Assembly: GCF_041006295.1 (NCBI RefSeq) | Contig: NZ_CP158487.1 | Span: 1-64,000 of the forward strand | Origin: Candidatus Nanosynbacter sp. TM7-074 | Lineage (GTDB): Bacteria > Patescibacteriota > Saccharimonadia > Saccharimonadales > Saccharimonadaceae | Length of the DNA stretch: 64,000 bases | Direction of reading: 5' to 3' | Shown: positions 25,058-34,582 of the stretch, one piece after another | How positions within the stretch are numbered: the stretch's first letter is position 1 | How the letters are laid out: each line of letters starts with the position of its first letter | The notes under the pieces: generated by a model | Databases searched by the model: none | What the model was told of the DNA's origin: nothing | The model's input: the letters and a program-made list of their open reading frames with translations, nothing else | Program-made: the position numbers and the translations under genes

Positions 25058-27613
25058 CTATTTCAAGCTAATTACTTCTAATTCTGAAACCAGCCGGGTA
25101 ATGATTTTTTTCTGCTCGGCTAATTGTTCGCGAGTTTCCTCAACAAGGTGCGCTGGGGCTTTCTCGACGTAAGTTGGGTTGTCTAGTCGTTTTTGTAATC
25201 CTGACATTTTTTGGCGTGCTTCCGCTAATCTAACCTCAAGATTTTCCTGATGCTGATATAGAGTTTCGCTATCAATATCAAGCCACGCTTCCCTGTTGGC
25301 GGCTGCCAGTCTGAGGCCACGCGGTTGATCTGTATGTTCGACTGACTCGAGGCGCATCAGATGCTTAATAGTGTTCTGATTATCAGAAATTAGACTGTCA
25401 TTGCCATATAACAATCGATATTTTTTATTACCTGGCAATTCAGCAATCACCCAGCGACCCTCGGTGACTAGTGTCTTTAACTGTTCGAATTGCTCAGCGG
25501 CAATTGGGTCAAATTTTTCTGGAGTCGGCCAAGTCTCGCGCATTAAGATTCCGTCGGTATAGTTAAGAGTTTGCCAAATTGTTTCCGTAACAAACGGTGC
25601 AAACGGGTGTGCAATTTTTAGAGAAGTCGCCAGTACCCATGATAACAACGGGCGGTTAATTGAAGTCTTAGATGATTCGATATACCAGTCGGCTACGTCG
25701 TCCCAAATGGTATGGTAAACCGTTTCTGATGCTTCAGAAAAACGATACTGTTCTAGTCGAATAGCCACGTTGTTGGCGGCGTCATTTAGTTGACGAATAA
25801 TCCAGTGGTCGGCCAGAGTTTGTGGCTCCAGCTCAACAATTTGATGATTATTGCCAATTTGCGCCTCAACAAATCGGGCGATATTCCAGAGCTTATTACA
25901 GAAATTGCGCGCAGCAATAACCGAACCTTTATTAAAGGCCTGATGCTGGGCTGGGGCGCGACCAGCGATAATTCCCATGCGTGTGGCGTCTGAACCAAAT
26001 TCAGCCACCAACTCCATTGGGTTAATAACGTTGCCTTTAGATTTGGACATTTTTTGGTTATGCTCATCATTGACCATGCCATGTAGATAAACCTCTTTGA
26101 AAGGTAGTTTGCCTGTACGATATAGACTCAACATAATCATTCGTGCCACCCAAGCGCGCATAATGTCCATACCTGTTTCCATTAGGCTGGTTGGGAAATA
26201 TTTGGCTAATTCCCCGCCGCTTAAATAGTCGGTTACTACATATGGCCATTGACCGGATGAGAACCAGGTGTCGAAGGTGTCTTCTTCTCTAATGTATGTT
26301 GTGTTGTTCACAACAATCTTCTGTTCATTAGTACGAGTGTCGAATATCCAATCTTTAGGATTATTTTCATTAACAAATGCTGGAATTGGGATTCCCCAAG
26401 GGATTTGACGCGAGATATTCCAGTCTTTTAGCTGCTTGAGATATGAGATAAGCTCGCGGCATTTAGAGGCGGGATAAAAAGTAACTTCTCCCCTTTCAAG
26501 CGCGTCAATTGCTGGTTTGGCCAAAGGTTCCATCTTAATAAACCATTGTTCCTTAACTATTGGTTCAATAACGCTACCACATTTATAACAATGACCGACA
26601 GCATGCTCAATATTGCTTTCGCCGCGGCGTAATTCCAGTGCGTCTAGGGCTTCTAAAACTCGAGCACGGGCTTCTTCTGGGGTTAATCCTAAGAATTGCG
26701 CAGGAACGTTTATCATCTTGCCTGCTTGGCTAATGATTGACTCTAAAGGCAAATCGTGTCGTTTGGCAATTTCAAAATCATTCAGATCGTGAGCTGGAGT
26801 AATTTTAACGGCGCCAGTACCGTAGCTCATATCAACGTATTCGTCTGCAATAATTGGAATTTCCTTATCAACAATCGGTAGTAAAATGCGTGTACCGACT
26901 AGGTGCTTATATCTTTCGTCATCTGGGTGTACTGCTACCGCTACGTCGCCAAGCATAGTTTCGGGGCGAGTGGTAGCCACGATAATCTCGCCAATTTTAT
27001 CCAATGTTGGGTAAGCTATTTGCCATAACTTCCCCTTTTCATTCTTATGTTCTACTTCAATATCAGCGAAACTGGTTTGGTGTTTAGTGCAGTAATTAAC
27101 GATGCGCTCACCTCTGTAGATTAGATCATCATCCCACATCTTTTTGAAGGTGTCATATACAGTGCTAATAACTTTATCATCCAAGGTAAAAGTTAGATGT
27201 TTCCAAGAAGCACTAATACCTAGAGCGCGCAGTTGCAGTTCCATATTACCGCGCTTTTCTTGGACGAAATTCCAAACTTGACTATACAATTGGTCACGTG
27301 AAAAATCAAAGCGACTCTTCCCCTGCTTTGTCAATTCCCTCTCATACACTACCCAAGTCTCGAAGCCAGCATGATCGGCACCAGGAATAAATATTGCATC
27401 ATCACCCTTCATTCGGTGATAACGGATAAGGATGTCCTTTAGGTTCATATCAAGAGCGTGTCCGATATGTAGATTGCCATTAGCGTTAGGCGGCGGCATG
27501 ACTATAGAATATGGCTTACCTAATCCTGTCGGTTCTAAAGCGCCACTAGTTTCCCACATGGCATAAATGTTTGGTTCGTAGTCATTTGGTATGTATTGTT
27601 TGGCTAGCTGCAT
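25058..27613 (-). CDS. valS: Valyl-tRNA synthetase
   Basis: Class I synthetase that charges tRNA-Val, with CP1 editing and C-terminal coiled-coil domains. The 851-residue length is normal. PPPNANGNLHIGHALD carries the HIGH motif (about 41-56) and NQKMSKSKGNV the KMSKS motif (about 530). The last 65 residues form the ValS-type coiled coil with LDNPTYVEKAPAHLVEE. The usual DHAGIATQ segment reads DHAGFETW, a variation near the active site. AGGAATT before the ATG supplies ribosome binding. The upstream 140 bases contain repeated palindromes. Confidence 0.95.
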   Translation of the reverse strand: MQLAKQYIPNDYEPNIYAMWETSGALEPTGLGKPYSIVMPPPNANGNLHIGHALDMNLKDILIRYHRMKGDDAIFIPGADHAGFETWVVYERELTKQGKSRFDFSRDQLYSQVWNFVQEKRGNMELQLRALGISASWKHLTFTLDDKVISTVYDTFKKMWDDDLIYRGERIVNYCTKHQTSFADIEVEHKNEKGKLWQIAYPTLDKIGEIIVATTRPETMLGDVAVAVHPDDERYKHLVGTRILLPIVDKEIPIIADEYVDMSYGTGAVKITPAHDLNDFEIAKRHDLPLESIISQAGKMINVPAQFLGLTPEEARARVLEALDALELRRGESNIEHAVGHCYKCGSVIEPIVKEQWFIKMEPLAKPAIDALERGEVTFYPASKCRELISYLKQLKDWNISRQIPWGIPIPAFVNENNPKDWIFDTRTNEQKIVVNNTTYIREEDTFDTWFSSGQWPYVVTDYLSGGELAKYFPTSLMETGMDIMRAWVARMIMLSLYRTGKLPFKEVYLHGMVNDEHNQKMSKSKGNVINPMELVAEFGSDATRMGIIAGRAPAQHQAFNKGSVIAARNFCNKLWNIARFVEAQIGNNHQIVELEPQTLADHWIIRQLNDAANNVAIRLEQYRFSEASETVYHTIWDDVADWYIESSKTSINRPLLSWVLATSLKIAHPFAPFVTETIWQTLNYTDGILMRETWPTPEKFDPIAAEQFEQLKTLVTEGRWVIAELPGNKKYRLLYGNDSLISDNQNTIKHLMRLESVEHTDQPRGLRLAAANREAWLDIDSETLYQHQENLEVRLAEARQKMSGLQKRLDNPTYVEKAPAHLVEETREQLAEQKKIITRLVSELEVISLK

Positions 27614-27627
27614 AAGTAATTCCTGAC

Positions 27628-27714
27628 TTTTTCACGCGAAAAAAACAAATTAAAAATAACCCATACTTTTCACACGAAAAGAAGTGCCATTAAATATAAC
27701 TCTTTTTTCGCGTG
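27628..27714. repeat. Three related palindromic elements upstream of valS
   Basis: TTTTTC-ACGC-GAAAAA (27628-27643), CTTTTC-ACAC-GAAAAG (27666-27681) and TTTTTTCGCGTG (27703-27714), the last being the exact complement of CACGCGAAAAAA at 27633-27644. They sit in the valS leader. Either operator sites or RNA hairpins are possible. Confidence 0.55.
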
Positions 27715-27756
27715 TTTGTTTCAACTCCAATTATAGCACAAATCAAAGGGCAGGTG

Positions 27757-28686
27757 TTAGGAATGGTGCCGAATTGTTTGATAAATTTTTTGATAGAGAT
27801 GATAAAGATTATAGGTGATAGGACGCAGTGGTAATTCCCAAGTGCCAGGAAATTCCGTTGGCTGACCACCAAAACTCTTTTTGAATTGCGTAAAGCCGTA
27901 CCATGGATTAGTTTTTGGTGCATCTTCTGGTGCGATACCGTAAAAATCGAAAAACTTATGACCTGTTTGACGTGCATAACGAAGCATTTCTAAACCAAGA
28001 GCGGTGGCTGGACTTAATTTGCGGTATTCTGAATAAGATCCAGCATGACCGTAATACATCGTTTCGCCATTGCTGAAAAATAAAATACTAGCGACTGGTT
28101 TATTTTCGTAGATAGCATAAAAAATACCAGCCTGTTTGGTAGGAAATAGGGAAGACGCCATCTGGCGGAAATAAGCGTCACTGTGCGGTACCATACCTGT
28201 ACGCTTAGCTACGTCGTGGATCATATTGATAAAAATTTCGATATCCTGAGGGTCGTAACTAGCTTGAAAGGTAACGCCTGCTTTAAGATTTTTGCGCCAC
28301 ATACGACGGACAGTCTGGCTAGTAAGAGATTGTATAGTTTCGTCGTCTGCTAAGGTGTTAATGATAGTATGAGACGGCTGAACATCCTTGGCTTTCCGAT
28401 AGCCAGCTTTTTTGAGGATGGCGGTATCGATGTTACCTAATGGCTCAATGCGAATAAAGTCGACTTTTTGTTGTTTGGCGGATTGTTTAATGACTTCTAA
28501 GAGTTTTATCAGGTTGTCAACTGACTGGATTTGTGGTCCGTAGGGAATGTAGAGGCGAGAATTGAAGCGACCTCGTTCGATGATGCCGAAAAAATCTCCG
28601 TAGTTAGTATGTTTACGAACTGCTTTTCGCTTGAGGTCAGTTTGAAACTTTTCCCAAGCCTCAGATTGTAAGAAATGTTGATTCAT
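27757..28686 (-). CDS. FemABX-family aminoacyl transferase (peptidoglycan bridge)
   Basis: FemABX enzymes use aminoacyl-tRNA to add amino acids to the side chain of lipid II or to the wall peptide. The 309-residue protein has paired GNAT-like domains: IPYGPQIQSVDNLIKLLE, then RMWRKNLKAG, KRTGMVPHSDAYFRQM and YYGHAGSYSEYRKLSP, ending in GFTQFKKSFGGQPTEFPGT, which is typical of FemX/MurM types. The coiled-coil arm of classical FemA is absent. GGAG lies before the ATG. It overlaps functionally with the Mur ligases nearby. The lysine/serine or alanine specificity cannot be told. Confidence 0.88.
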   Translation of the reverse strand: MNQHFLQSEAWEKFQTDLKRKAVRKHTNYGDFFGIIERGRFNSRLYIPYGPQIQSVDNLIKLLEVIKQSAKQQKVDFIRIEPLGNIDTAILKKAGYRKAKDVQPSHTIINTLADDETIQSLTSQTVRRMWRKNLKAGVTFQASYDPQDIEIFINMIHDVAKRTGMVPHSDAYFRQMASSLFPTKQAGIFYAIYENKPVASILFFSNGETMYYGHAGSYSEYRKLSPATALGLEMLRYARQTGHKFFDFYGIAPEDAPKTNPWYGFTQFKKSFGGQPTEFPGTWELPLRPITYNLYHLYQKIYQTIRHHS

Positions 28687-28704
28687 GTTGTAATCTCCAC
28701 AACG

Positions 28705-29775
28705 TTAAATTGATGTCATTGATAAACTTGGCTGCACTTCCAGGTCGTACGGGTTAGTGGGCTGGTCAATTTGGGCGCGGTAGTAGCCAAGTGCAGCGAT
28801 CATGGCGGCATTATCGGTACAGAGCTGGATGGGCGCATAGTCAATTGACAGGGGTAGGGCGGCCGAAAGTTGATGGCGAAGTTCCTGATTGGCTGCTACG
28901 CCGCCAGCAATGACCACCGAGGCTGGCTGAAAATCATCATAAGCCTGGCGAGTTTTATCAACCAGGGTCTTGATAGCGGTGAATTGAAAGGAAGCGGCCA
29001 TATTATGCCTCAGTTCATCGTCTACAAGTCCTGGGAGCTCGTGTGAGGGAAAAGTGAAGTCTTTGCCCACTTCGCGTTGAACAGCCCTCAGAACGGCTGT
29101 CTTGAGGCCAGAGAATGAAAAGTCATATTTGCCTTGAAGTTTGGCGATAGGTAGAGTGAAGGCGTGCGGATCGCCACACTCAGCAGCTTTGGAGATAGAC
29201 GGGCCGCCAGGGTAGGGTAGGCCGAGAATTTTAGCGACTTTATCGAATGCTTCGCCGACGGCGTCGTCTTGAGTTTGACCGATAAGCTGGTAATCGCCGT
29301 GATTTTGGAAAAGGACGAGCTGCGAGTGACCGCCAGAGACAATCAATGAGAGCAGGGGGAATGACGGTTGTTTTTTTGGCAGTGATAGAAATAGATTGCC
29401 AGATTGTTGATTGATAAAATTAGCGTATACATGAGCCTCAACGTGGTGTATTTTATAAAGCGGTTTATGGTGGATAATAGCGAGAGTACGGGCAGCGAGC
29501 GAGCCAATCAGTAGCGAGCCAATGAGTCCCGGCGCATAAGTAACAGCGATGGCGTCAATATCATCCCAGGTACAGTTGGCATCAGATAAGGCTTTTTTAA
29601 TGACCGGGTTTATGACTTCCAAATGGCTACGGGCGGCAATTTCCGGGATAACTCCGCCATATTCGGCATGAATATCGATTTGGGAATTGACGACATTTGA
29701 AAGTAAACGTTCGCCATCTTCAACGATTGACGCCGCTGTTTCGTCGCAACTAGACTCGATTCCCAAAATCCTCAT
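28705..29775 (-). CDS. tsaD: tRNA threonylcarbamoyladenosine transferase TsaD
   Basis: TsaD (with TsaB and TsaE) transfers the threonylcarbamoyl group to A37 of tRNAs that read ANN codons. The 356-residue length is normal. MRILGIESSCDETAASIVED opens the protein, HHVEAHVYANF (about 110-120) gives the metal-binding His pair, and IVSGGHSQLVLF and GGVAANQELRHQL complete the ASKHA core. TATAAT lies eight bases before the ATG, and murE starts 42 bases away on the other strand with the same layout, so both would be leaderless. Confidence 0.96.
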   Translation of the reverse strand: MRILGIESSCDETAASIVEDGERLLSNVVNSQIDIHAEYGGVIPEIAARSHLEVINPVIKKALSDANCTWDDIDAIAVTYAPGLIGSLLIGSLAARTLAIIHHKPLYKIHHVEAHVYANFINQQSGNLFLSLPKKQPSFPLLSLIVSGGHSQLVLFQNHGDYQLIGQTQDDAVGEAFDKVAKILGLPYPGGPSISKAAECGDPHAFTLPIAKLQGKYDFSFSGLKTAVLRAVQREVGKDFTFPSHELPGLVDDELRHNMAASFQFTAIKTLVDKTRQAYDDFQPASVVIAGGVAANQELRHQLSAALPLSIDYAPIQLCTDNAAMIAALGYYRAQIDQPTNPYDLEVQPSLSMTSI

Positions 29776-29816
29776 TTGCTTTTATTATAACAAATATAAG
29801 TGGTAAAATAAGTATT

Positions 29817-31115
29817 ATGAAAAACGAGTTGGTAAAAATTGCTAGAAAGACGCTGCCTAAAGGGGCTTTGGAGAAAACCGAAAATGTCTATCGGATTGCG
29901 CGGACGAAGATGATTAGCCTGAGGTATGGCAATCCAGCTCGTGGCCTGAGAATTATTGCGGTAACGGGGACAAATGGTAAGACGACGACGGCTTGTTATA
30001 TTAATGAAATTTTGAAAGAGGCTGGCTTTAAGACGGCGTTATTTACGACGGCCGTAATTGAAATTGCTGGCGAAGAGAAGATAAATGATTTGAATGCAAC
30101 TGTCCCAACTGTAGCCAGGCTGTTTAGTTTTTTTCAGACAGCTCAGCGTGAAAGTGTCGAATACGTGATTTTAGAGGCGACTAGTCATGCATTATCTCAG
30201 CATAAGTTTGATGGCGTGCCAATTGAGGCGGCGGTGATGACTAACTTGACTCAAGATCACCTGGATTACCATAAAACAATGGAAGAGTATGCAGAGGCAA
30301 AGGCTAAATTATTTGAAAAGCAGCCAAAATACATCGTGTTAAATCGCGACGATAAGTGGTTTGAATATTTCAATAAGTTTAATGCTTCTGGCGAAAAGAT
30401 GACGTACGGTGTGAGTCCGGAGGCCGAGGCTCGGATAACGCACATTAAGCTTTATAAAAAGGGTACTGAAGCAAGTCTGCTCATTGACCATCAGACCCAT
30501 TTGGAGTTGGCAACTAATCTACCTGGTGAATTTAATGTACTTAATATGTCAGCAGCAGTATCTTTGGCGTATTTGCTCGGTATAAAGCTAGAAGATATTC
30601 AAGAAGGTGTGGCAAATCTGGAGATGATTCCAGGGCGTTTTGAGCGAGTGGATAATAAGCGCGGAATTGATATTATCGTGGATTATGCGCACACGCCAGA
30701 CGCATTGGAGAAATTGTTAAAAACGGCACGGAGAATTACTAAGGGGAGATTATTCTTAGTCTTCGGCGCGTGTGGTGACAGAGATAAAACAAAGCGACCA
30801 ATCATGGGAGAGTTGGCGGCTAATTTGGCGGATAGAATTTTTCTAACAGATGAAGAAAGCTATAGTGAGAATCCAGATAATATTCGGGCAATGATTCGAC
30901 AGGGAATTAAGCGAACAAAGAAGGCTCACAAGATGACGGAAATTGCTGATCGAAAACAAGCGATTTATCAGGCACTAAAATCAGCCGTACGTGGCGACAC
31001 GGTTCTAATTACCGGTATGGGTCATGAGCAGTACCGAATTATTAACGGCAAACGAATTCCGTGGAATGATAAGACGGTCGTAAAAGAAATTCTTCGGCTA
31101 GAGAAAAACAAATAA
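29817..31115 (+). CDS. murE: MurE-like UDP-MurNAc tripeptide ligase lacking domain 1
   Basis: Mur ligases add amino acids to the UDP-MurNAc peptide. The 432-residue protein has the P-loop AVTGTNGKTTT at residues 48-58, where full MurE has it near 110, so the N-terminal UDP-binding domain is missing. Central motifs EATSHALSQHKFDG and TNLTQDHLDYH, and YAHTPDALEKLL and FGACGDRDKTKRP, fit MurE. The site normally reading DNPR (meso-DAP binding) reads DEESYSENP, so the added amino acid is probably not meso-DAP. The -10 box TAAAAT is seven bases from the ATG. Confidence 0.88.
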   Translation: MKNELVKIARKTLPKGALEKTENVYRIARTKMISLRYGNPARGLRIIAVTGTNGKTTTACYINEILKEAGFKTALFTTAVIEIAGEEKINDLNATVPTVARLFSFFQTAQRESVEYVILEATSHALSQHKFDGVPIEAAVMTNLTQDHLDYHKTMEEYAEAKAKLFEKQPKYIVLNRDDKWFEYFNKFNASGEKMTYGVSPEAEARITHIKLYKKGTEASLLIDHQTHLELATNLPGEFNVLNMSAAVSLAYLLGIKLEDIQEGVANLEMIPGRFERVDNKRGIDIIVDYAHTPDALEKLLKTARRITKGRLFLVFGACGDRDKTKRPIMGELAANLADRIFLTDEESYSENPDNIRAMIRQGIKRTKKAHKMTEIADRKQAIYQALKSAVRGDTVLITGMGHEQYRIINGKRIPWNDKTVVKEILRLEKNK

Positions 31116-31203
31116 TTCAGCCAACTATTTATCAAGCTTTTACGAACAGATGTAAGTGCGCTAATGGTATACGTAGGTCTATAGGATAGTGAATCAATTA
31201 AAA

Positions 31204-32481
31204 CTAATAAGGCTGATCGAAAAATTGTTGTTTCTTTTTAAGCCAGGTTTCTGATTGGCGGACAAGTTTTTGGCTGTCAGTTGGGTTATTGAGTAGCGGT
31301 TTAATAGTTTCCTCGAGATAAATGCCACCCTGTGAACCCTTGAAAAGGATTGTCGCTTCTTTAATTCCTTTACTCTTTAAGAACTCTCCAGCTTCTGGTG
31401 ATTTGTCAAATGACAAAACCTTGCAACCATTTTTTTCGGCAATTGGTGCAAGGTGCTTTTTCGCTAATTTACCGACGGTAATTAGTAGGTCTAATTGCTT
31501 GGGGTCACACAGTCTACCAATTTTTTCATGCTCCAACTTAGAGGAATCGCCAAGCTCATTCATGTCGCCTAAAACCGCAATTTTACAACTTGCTTCCAGA
31601 GAGTAAAGTGTTTTTAGGGAATTTTCCATAGCAACGGGACTGGCGTTATAGGTGTCGTCTAGTAGGGTGCATCCTTGCGTGCCGCGTAGAGTATTCATCC
31701 TACCGGAGACAGGTTTAATTTTCGTTAAGGCTGCTGCGACTTCGTCAATATTCATGCCGCAAGCTAGACCTGCTGCTGCCGCGCCAGTGATAGAGCGGAT
31801 GTTGTGCTTGCCTAATACGGAAATGCTGATGTTGGGTGACTCTTTTTGATTGTGCCGTAAAGTTGCAATGTAGCCGTCGCTAGTAGTTTCTTTAATTTGC
31901 AAGAGAACATCAGCAGATTCATCGCCGTAGCTTATTTTTTCGCCAATTATAAGTGAGTGATATTTTTTATCAATATCGTGAAAATTGAAGATGGTTTTTT
32001 TAGCAACTTGACTAATGGACAATTCTTCGCGCGCCACCACGTCAATTGTTTTAAAAAACTCCATATGCTCTGGCGCAACAGAGGTGATTATAGCGATATC
32101 AGGCTGAACGTAGCGCATAAATGTTGCCATTTCACCCGGACAATCAATACCACACTCTTGGATAATGATGTCAGGCGATTGCGGATTTTTAATGCTAGAA
32201 CGGGCAGCGGAGAAGACTTTTAGCCAATCTAGGGGCGATTTGACGTTTTTCGGTCCGTCGATGCCAAGGATTTCCAGGGGCGCGCTTAAGGTGGTGTTCA
32301 AGTTGCCACGGCTGTGACGAACAGTAAACTTTTCTGCTAAAACGGTGGCGGTTGCTGATTTGACGCTGGTTTTACCGACGCTACCAACCACAGTGATTAA
32401 TTGAACATTGGAATGAGATTTAAAATATTTTTTAACGTAAGATCCAAGGATTTTTTCTAAGAGGTGTTTGAATAATTGCAT
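31204..32481 (-). CDS. murF: MurF-like UDP-MurNAc-pentapeptide ligase
   Basis: MurF adds D-Ala-D-Ala to the UDP-MurNAc tripeptide. The 425-residue protein has VVGSVGKTS (31-39), while MurF usually has its P-loop near residue 107, so domain 1 is absent here too. ITSVAPEHMEFF, LDDTYNASPVAMENSLKTL and AVLGDMNELGDSS are the MurF motifs. TATAAT (32488-32493) lies six bases before the ATG on the minus strand. It converges with the MurE-like gene; both face a short 88-base spacer. Confidence 0.88.
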   Translation of the reverse strand: MQLFKHLLEKILGSYVKKYFKSHSNVQLITVVGSVGKTSVKSATATVLAEKFTVRHSRGNLNTTLSAPLEILGIDGPKNVKSPLDWLKVFSAARSSIKNPQSPDIIIQECGIDCPGEMATFMRYVQPDIAIITSVAPEHMEFFKTIDVVAREELSISQVAKKTIFNFHDIDKKYHSLIIGEKISYGDESADVLLQIKETTSDGYIATLRHNQKESPNISISVLGKHNIRSITGAAAAGLACGMNIDEVAAALTKIKPVSGRMNTLRGTQGCTLLDDTYNASPVAMENSLKTLYSLEASCKIAVLGDMNELGDSSKLEHEKIGRLCDPKQLDLLITVGKLAKKHLAPIAEKNGCKVLSFDKSPEAGEFLKSKGIKEATILFKGSQGGIYLEETIKPLLNNPTDSQKLVRQSETWLKKKQQFFDQPY

Positions 32482-32514
32482 GAGGATATTATATCAGACT
32501 GATGGTAATTAAGA

Positions 32515-32541
32515 TTAGCACTCACCCTTGACGAGTGCTAA
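32515..32541 (+). promoter_or_regulatory. CIRCE operator (HrcA binding site)
   Basis: Perfect inverted repeat TTAGCACTC, nine bases, GAGTGCTAA. HrcA repressors bind this element and release it on heat shock. It overlaps the -35 box of the groES promoter. hrcA itself is not in the window. Confidence 0.96.
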
Positions 32542-32557
32542 CGTGGTGCGATACAAT
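32528..32557 (+). promoter_or_regulatory. Promoter of groES-groEL
   Basis: TTGACG (32528-32533), an 18-base spacer and TACAAT (32552-32557). The -35 lies inside the CIRCE element, so HrcA would block polymerase. Confidence 0.75.
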
Positions 32558-32588
32558 AAGATGTATTGTTAATGAAATGGAGGATATT

Positions 32589-32855
32589 ATGAGTGTACCT
32601 ATTCAGCCTCTCGGTGACCGCGTGGTAGCGGTGCGCGAGGAGGCGAAGACGCAGACGGCGAGTGGAATTTACTTGCCTGATAACGCTAAAGAAAAACCGG
32701 TAATTGCTGAAATTAAAGCAGTTGGCGGTGATGTTAAGAATGTTAAGATTGGCGATCGAATTATCTACAAGGAATATTCGACCACAGATCTAAAGATTGA
32801 CGGCACGGAATATTTGATCGTCCGCGAGGAAGATATTTTAGCAACGGTTGTTTGA
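32589..32855 (+). CDS. groES: Co-chaperonin GroES
   Basis: GroES caps GroEL. The start was set at 32589 because GGAGG lies seven bases before that ATG and the protein then opens MSVPIQPLGDRVVAVREE, the standard GroES N-terminus; an upstream frame extension would reach into the promoter. The 88-residue product includes the mobile loop (about 16-33, KTQTASGIYLPDNAKEKP) and ends with IVREEDILATVV. Heat-shock regulation is shown by the CIRCE element. Confidence 0.96.
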   Translation: MSVPIQPLGDRVVAVREEAKTQTASGIYLPDNAKEKPVIAEIKAVGGDVKNVKIGDRIIYKEYSTTDLKIDGTEYLIVREEDILATVV

Positions 32856-32874
32856 GAAAAGGGGAGTTTACGTT

Positions 32875-34518
32875 ATGGCAAAAAAAGTATTTTACGATGA
32901 CGATGCGCGCGCTCGCGTGTTGGGCGGTGCTGAGGCGTTATATAACGCAGTTAAGGTAACCTACGGGCCAAAAGGTCGCAATGTGGTGATCGCCAAGAGT
33001 TTTGGCGGGCCAACTGTGACGCACGACGGCGTGACGGTGGCAGAAGGCATTGAGCTACCAGAGAATGATGATGAGACGCTAGGTTACAAGGTTGGTGCAG
33101 ATCTGATCAAACAGGCGGCCAAGAACTTGAACAAGCAGGCTGGTGACGGCACCACGACCGTAACAGTGCTGACCTATTCGATTTTAAAGGAAGCCAACCG
33201 GCTGATCGCAGCGGGTCACAACCCGATGGAGCTGCGCAAAGGCATCGAACAGGCTGGCGCGGAAATCGTCAAAGAGCTGAACGAATTAGCTGAGCCAATT
33301 GAGGGCAAATCTGATCGCGTGGCGGAAGTGGCGACCATTTCGGCGGGCGACGCGGAAATTGGCAAATTGATCGCTGGTGTCATCGAGAAAGTTGGCAAAG
33401 ATGGCGTGGTGACGGTCGAGGCTGGCCAAGGTTTGGAATTGGAGGCCGAGGTTGTTGAAGGCTTTAGCTTGGACAAGGGTTGGGTCAGTCCGTTCTTCGT
33501 TACCGACACTGGTCGGCAAGAGGCGGTTTATGAAAAACCAGCGATTTTGATTACCGATAAGAAAATTTCCAGCGTGCAAGAATTCCTGCCAATGCTGGAG
33601 AAATTGGCACAAAGCGGCAAGAAGGACGTGGTACTGATCGCTGATGAGGTCGAAGGCGAGGCGCTGAGCATTTTGGTACTGAACAAGCTCAAGGGTGTAT
33701 TCAATACCGTGGCGGTCAAGGCGCCAAGCTTTGGCGACCGCCGCAAGGAAATTTTGCGCGACATCGCGGTGCTGACTGGCGCAACGGTGATTTCTGAAGA
33801 TCACGGGTTGACGTTTGAGAATGCTGGCCTGGAGGTATTAGGTTCGGCACGTAAGGTGATTGTCGGTAAAGACGAGACCACTATCATTGAGGGTGCAGGC
33901 AAGCCATCTGGCGTTAAGGAGCGAATTGCTGAGATTAAGTCACTGTCCGACAATGCCTCCAGCGAATACGAAAAAGAACAATTCGACAAGCGGGCAGCTG
34001 CCCTGAGCGGCAAAGTGGCCGTCATCAAAGTTGGCGGTGCGACCGAGACAGAAATTGACGAAAAGAAGTTCCGCGTGGACGACGCCGTGGCAGCGACCAA
34101 GGCAGCCTTGGTCGAGGGAATCGTCGCTGGTGGTGGTGTCACCTTGGTGAATTTGGCTGGCGGCCTGAAGGTGACTGGCGCAGACAGCATTGCGGCTGGC
34201 CGGCAGATTCTAAAGGACGCCTTAAAGCAGCCGTTTCTACAGATTATGCGTAACGCCGGCTTGAATGCCGATGCACTATTGGCGCAAGTTGAAGCGGGTA
34301 AGGCGGGATTTGGCGTTAATGTCATGAAACCTGCGAACGAATTGGTGGATGTCAAAAAAGCTGGTGTTATCGACCCAGCGCGTGTCACCAAGGAGGCGGT
34401 GCAGAACGCGGTATCCATCGCCTCAACCGCAGCAACCATGGGTGCGCTGGTCGTCGACGTACCAGAGACAGAAGCTCCAGCTGTGCCTGGCGGTATGCCG
34501 GGTATGGGGATGATGTAA
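32875..34518 (+). CDS. groEL: Chaperonin GroEL
   Basis: GroEL is the 14-mer folding chamber. The start at 32875 (MAKKVFYDDDARARVLGG) follows GGGGAG and leaves 19 bases after groES. The 547-residue length is normal. AGDGTTTVTVLTYSI (about 85-99) is the nucleotide site and the C-terminal tail ends GGMPGMGMM. Third codon positions are clearly more G/C-rich than in the surrounding genes, as expected for a highly expressed gene. A strong terminator follows. Confidence 0.97.
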   Translation: MAKKVFYDDDARARVLGGAEALYNAVKVTYGPKGRNVVIAKSFGGPTVTHDGVTVAEGIELPENDDETLGYKVGADLIKQAAKNLNKQAGDGTTTVTVLTYSILKEANRLIAAGHNPMELRKGIEQAGAEIVKELNELAEPIEGKSDRVAEVATISAGDAEIGKLIAGVIEKVGKDGVVTVEAGQGLELEAEVVEGFSLDKGWVSPFFVTDTGRQEAVYEKPAILITDKKISSVQEFLPMLEKLAQSGKKDVVLIADEVEGEALSILVLNKLKGVFNTVAVKAPSFGDRRKEILRDIAVLTGATVISEDHGLTFENAGLEVLGSARKVIVGKDETTIIEGAGKPSGVKERIAEIKSLSDNASSEYEKEQFDKRAAALSGKVAVIKVGGATETEIDEKKFRVDDAVAATKAALVEGIVAGGGVTLVNLAGGLKVTGADSIAAGRQILKDALKQPFLQIMRNAGLNADALLAQVEAGKAGFGVNVMKPANELVDVKKAGVIDPARVTKEAVQNAVSIASTAATMGALVVDVPETEAPAVPGGMPGMGMM

Positions 34519-34536
34519 GGTCATTCTGTTAGTAAC

Positions 34537-34568
34537 AAAAATCCCGCCAGAAGTAGCGGGATTTTTTT
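34537..34568 (+). terminator. Terminator of groES-groEL
   Basis: AATCCCGC, an eight-base loop, GCGGGATT, then TTTTTT. Confidence 0.92.
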
Positions 34569-34582
34569 ATTGAAGGAATTAA

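Noticed and set aside
27614..27756. T-box leader for valS
   Set aside because: The leader lacks the conserved T-box sequence and specifier stem; only short palindromes are present.
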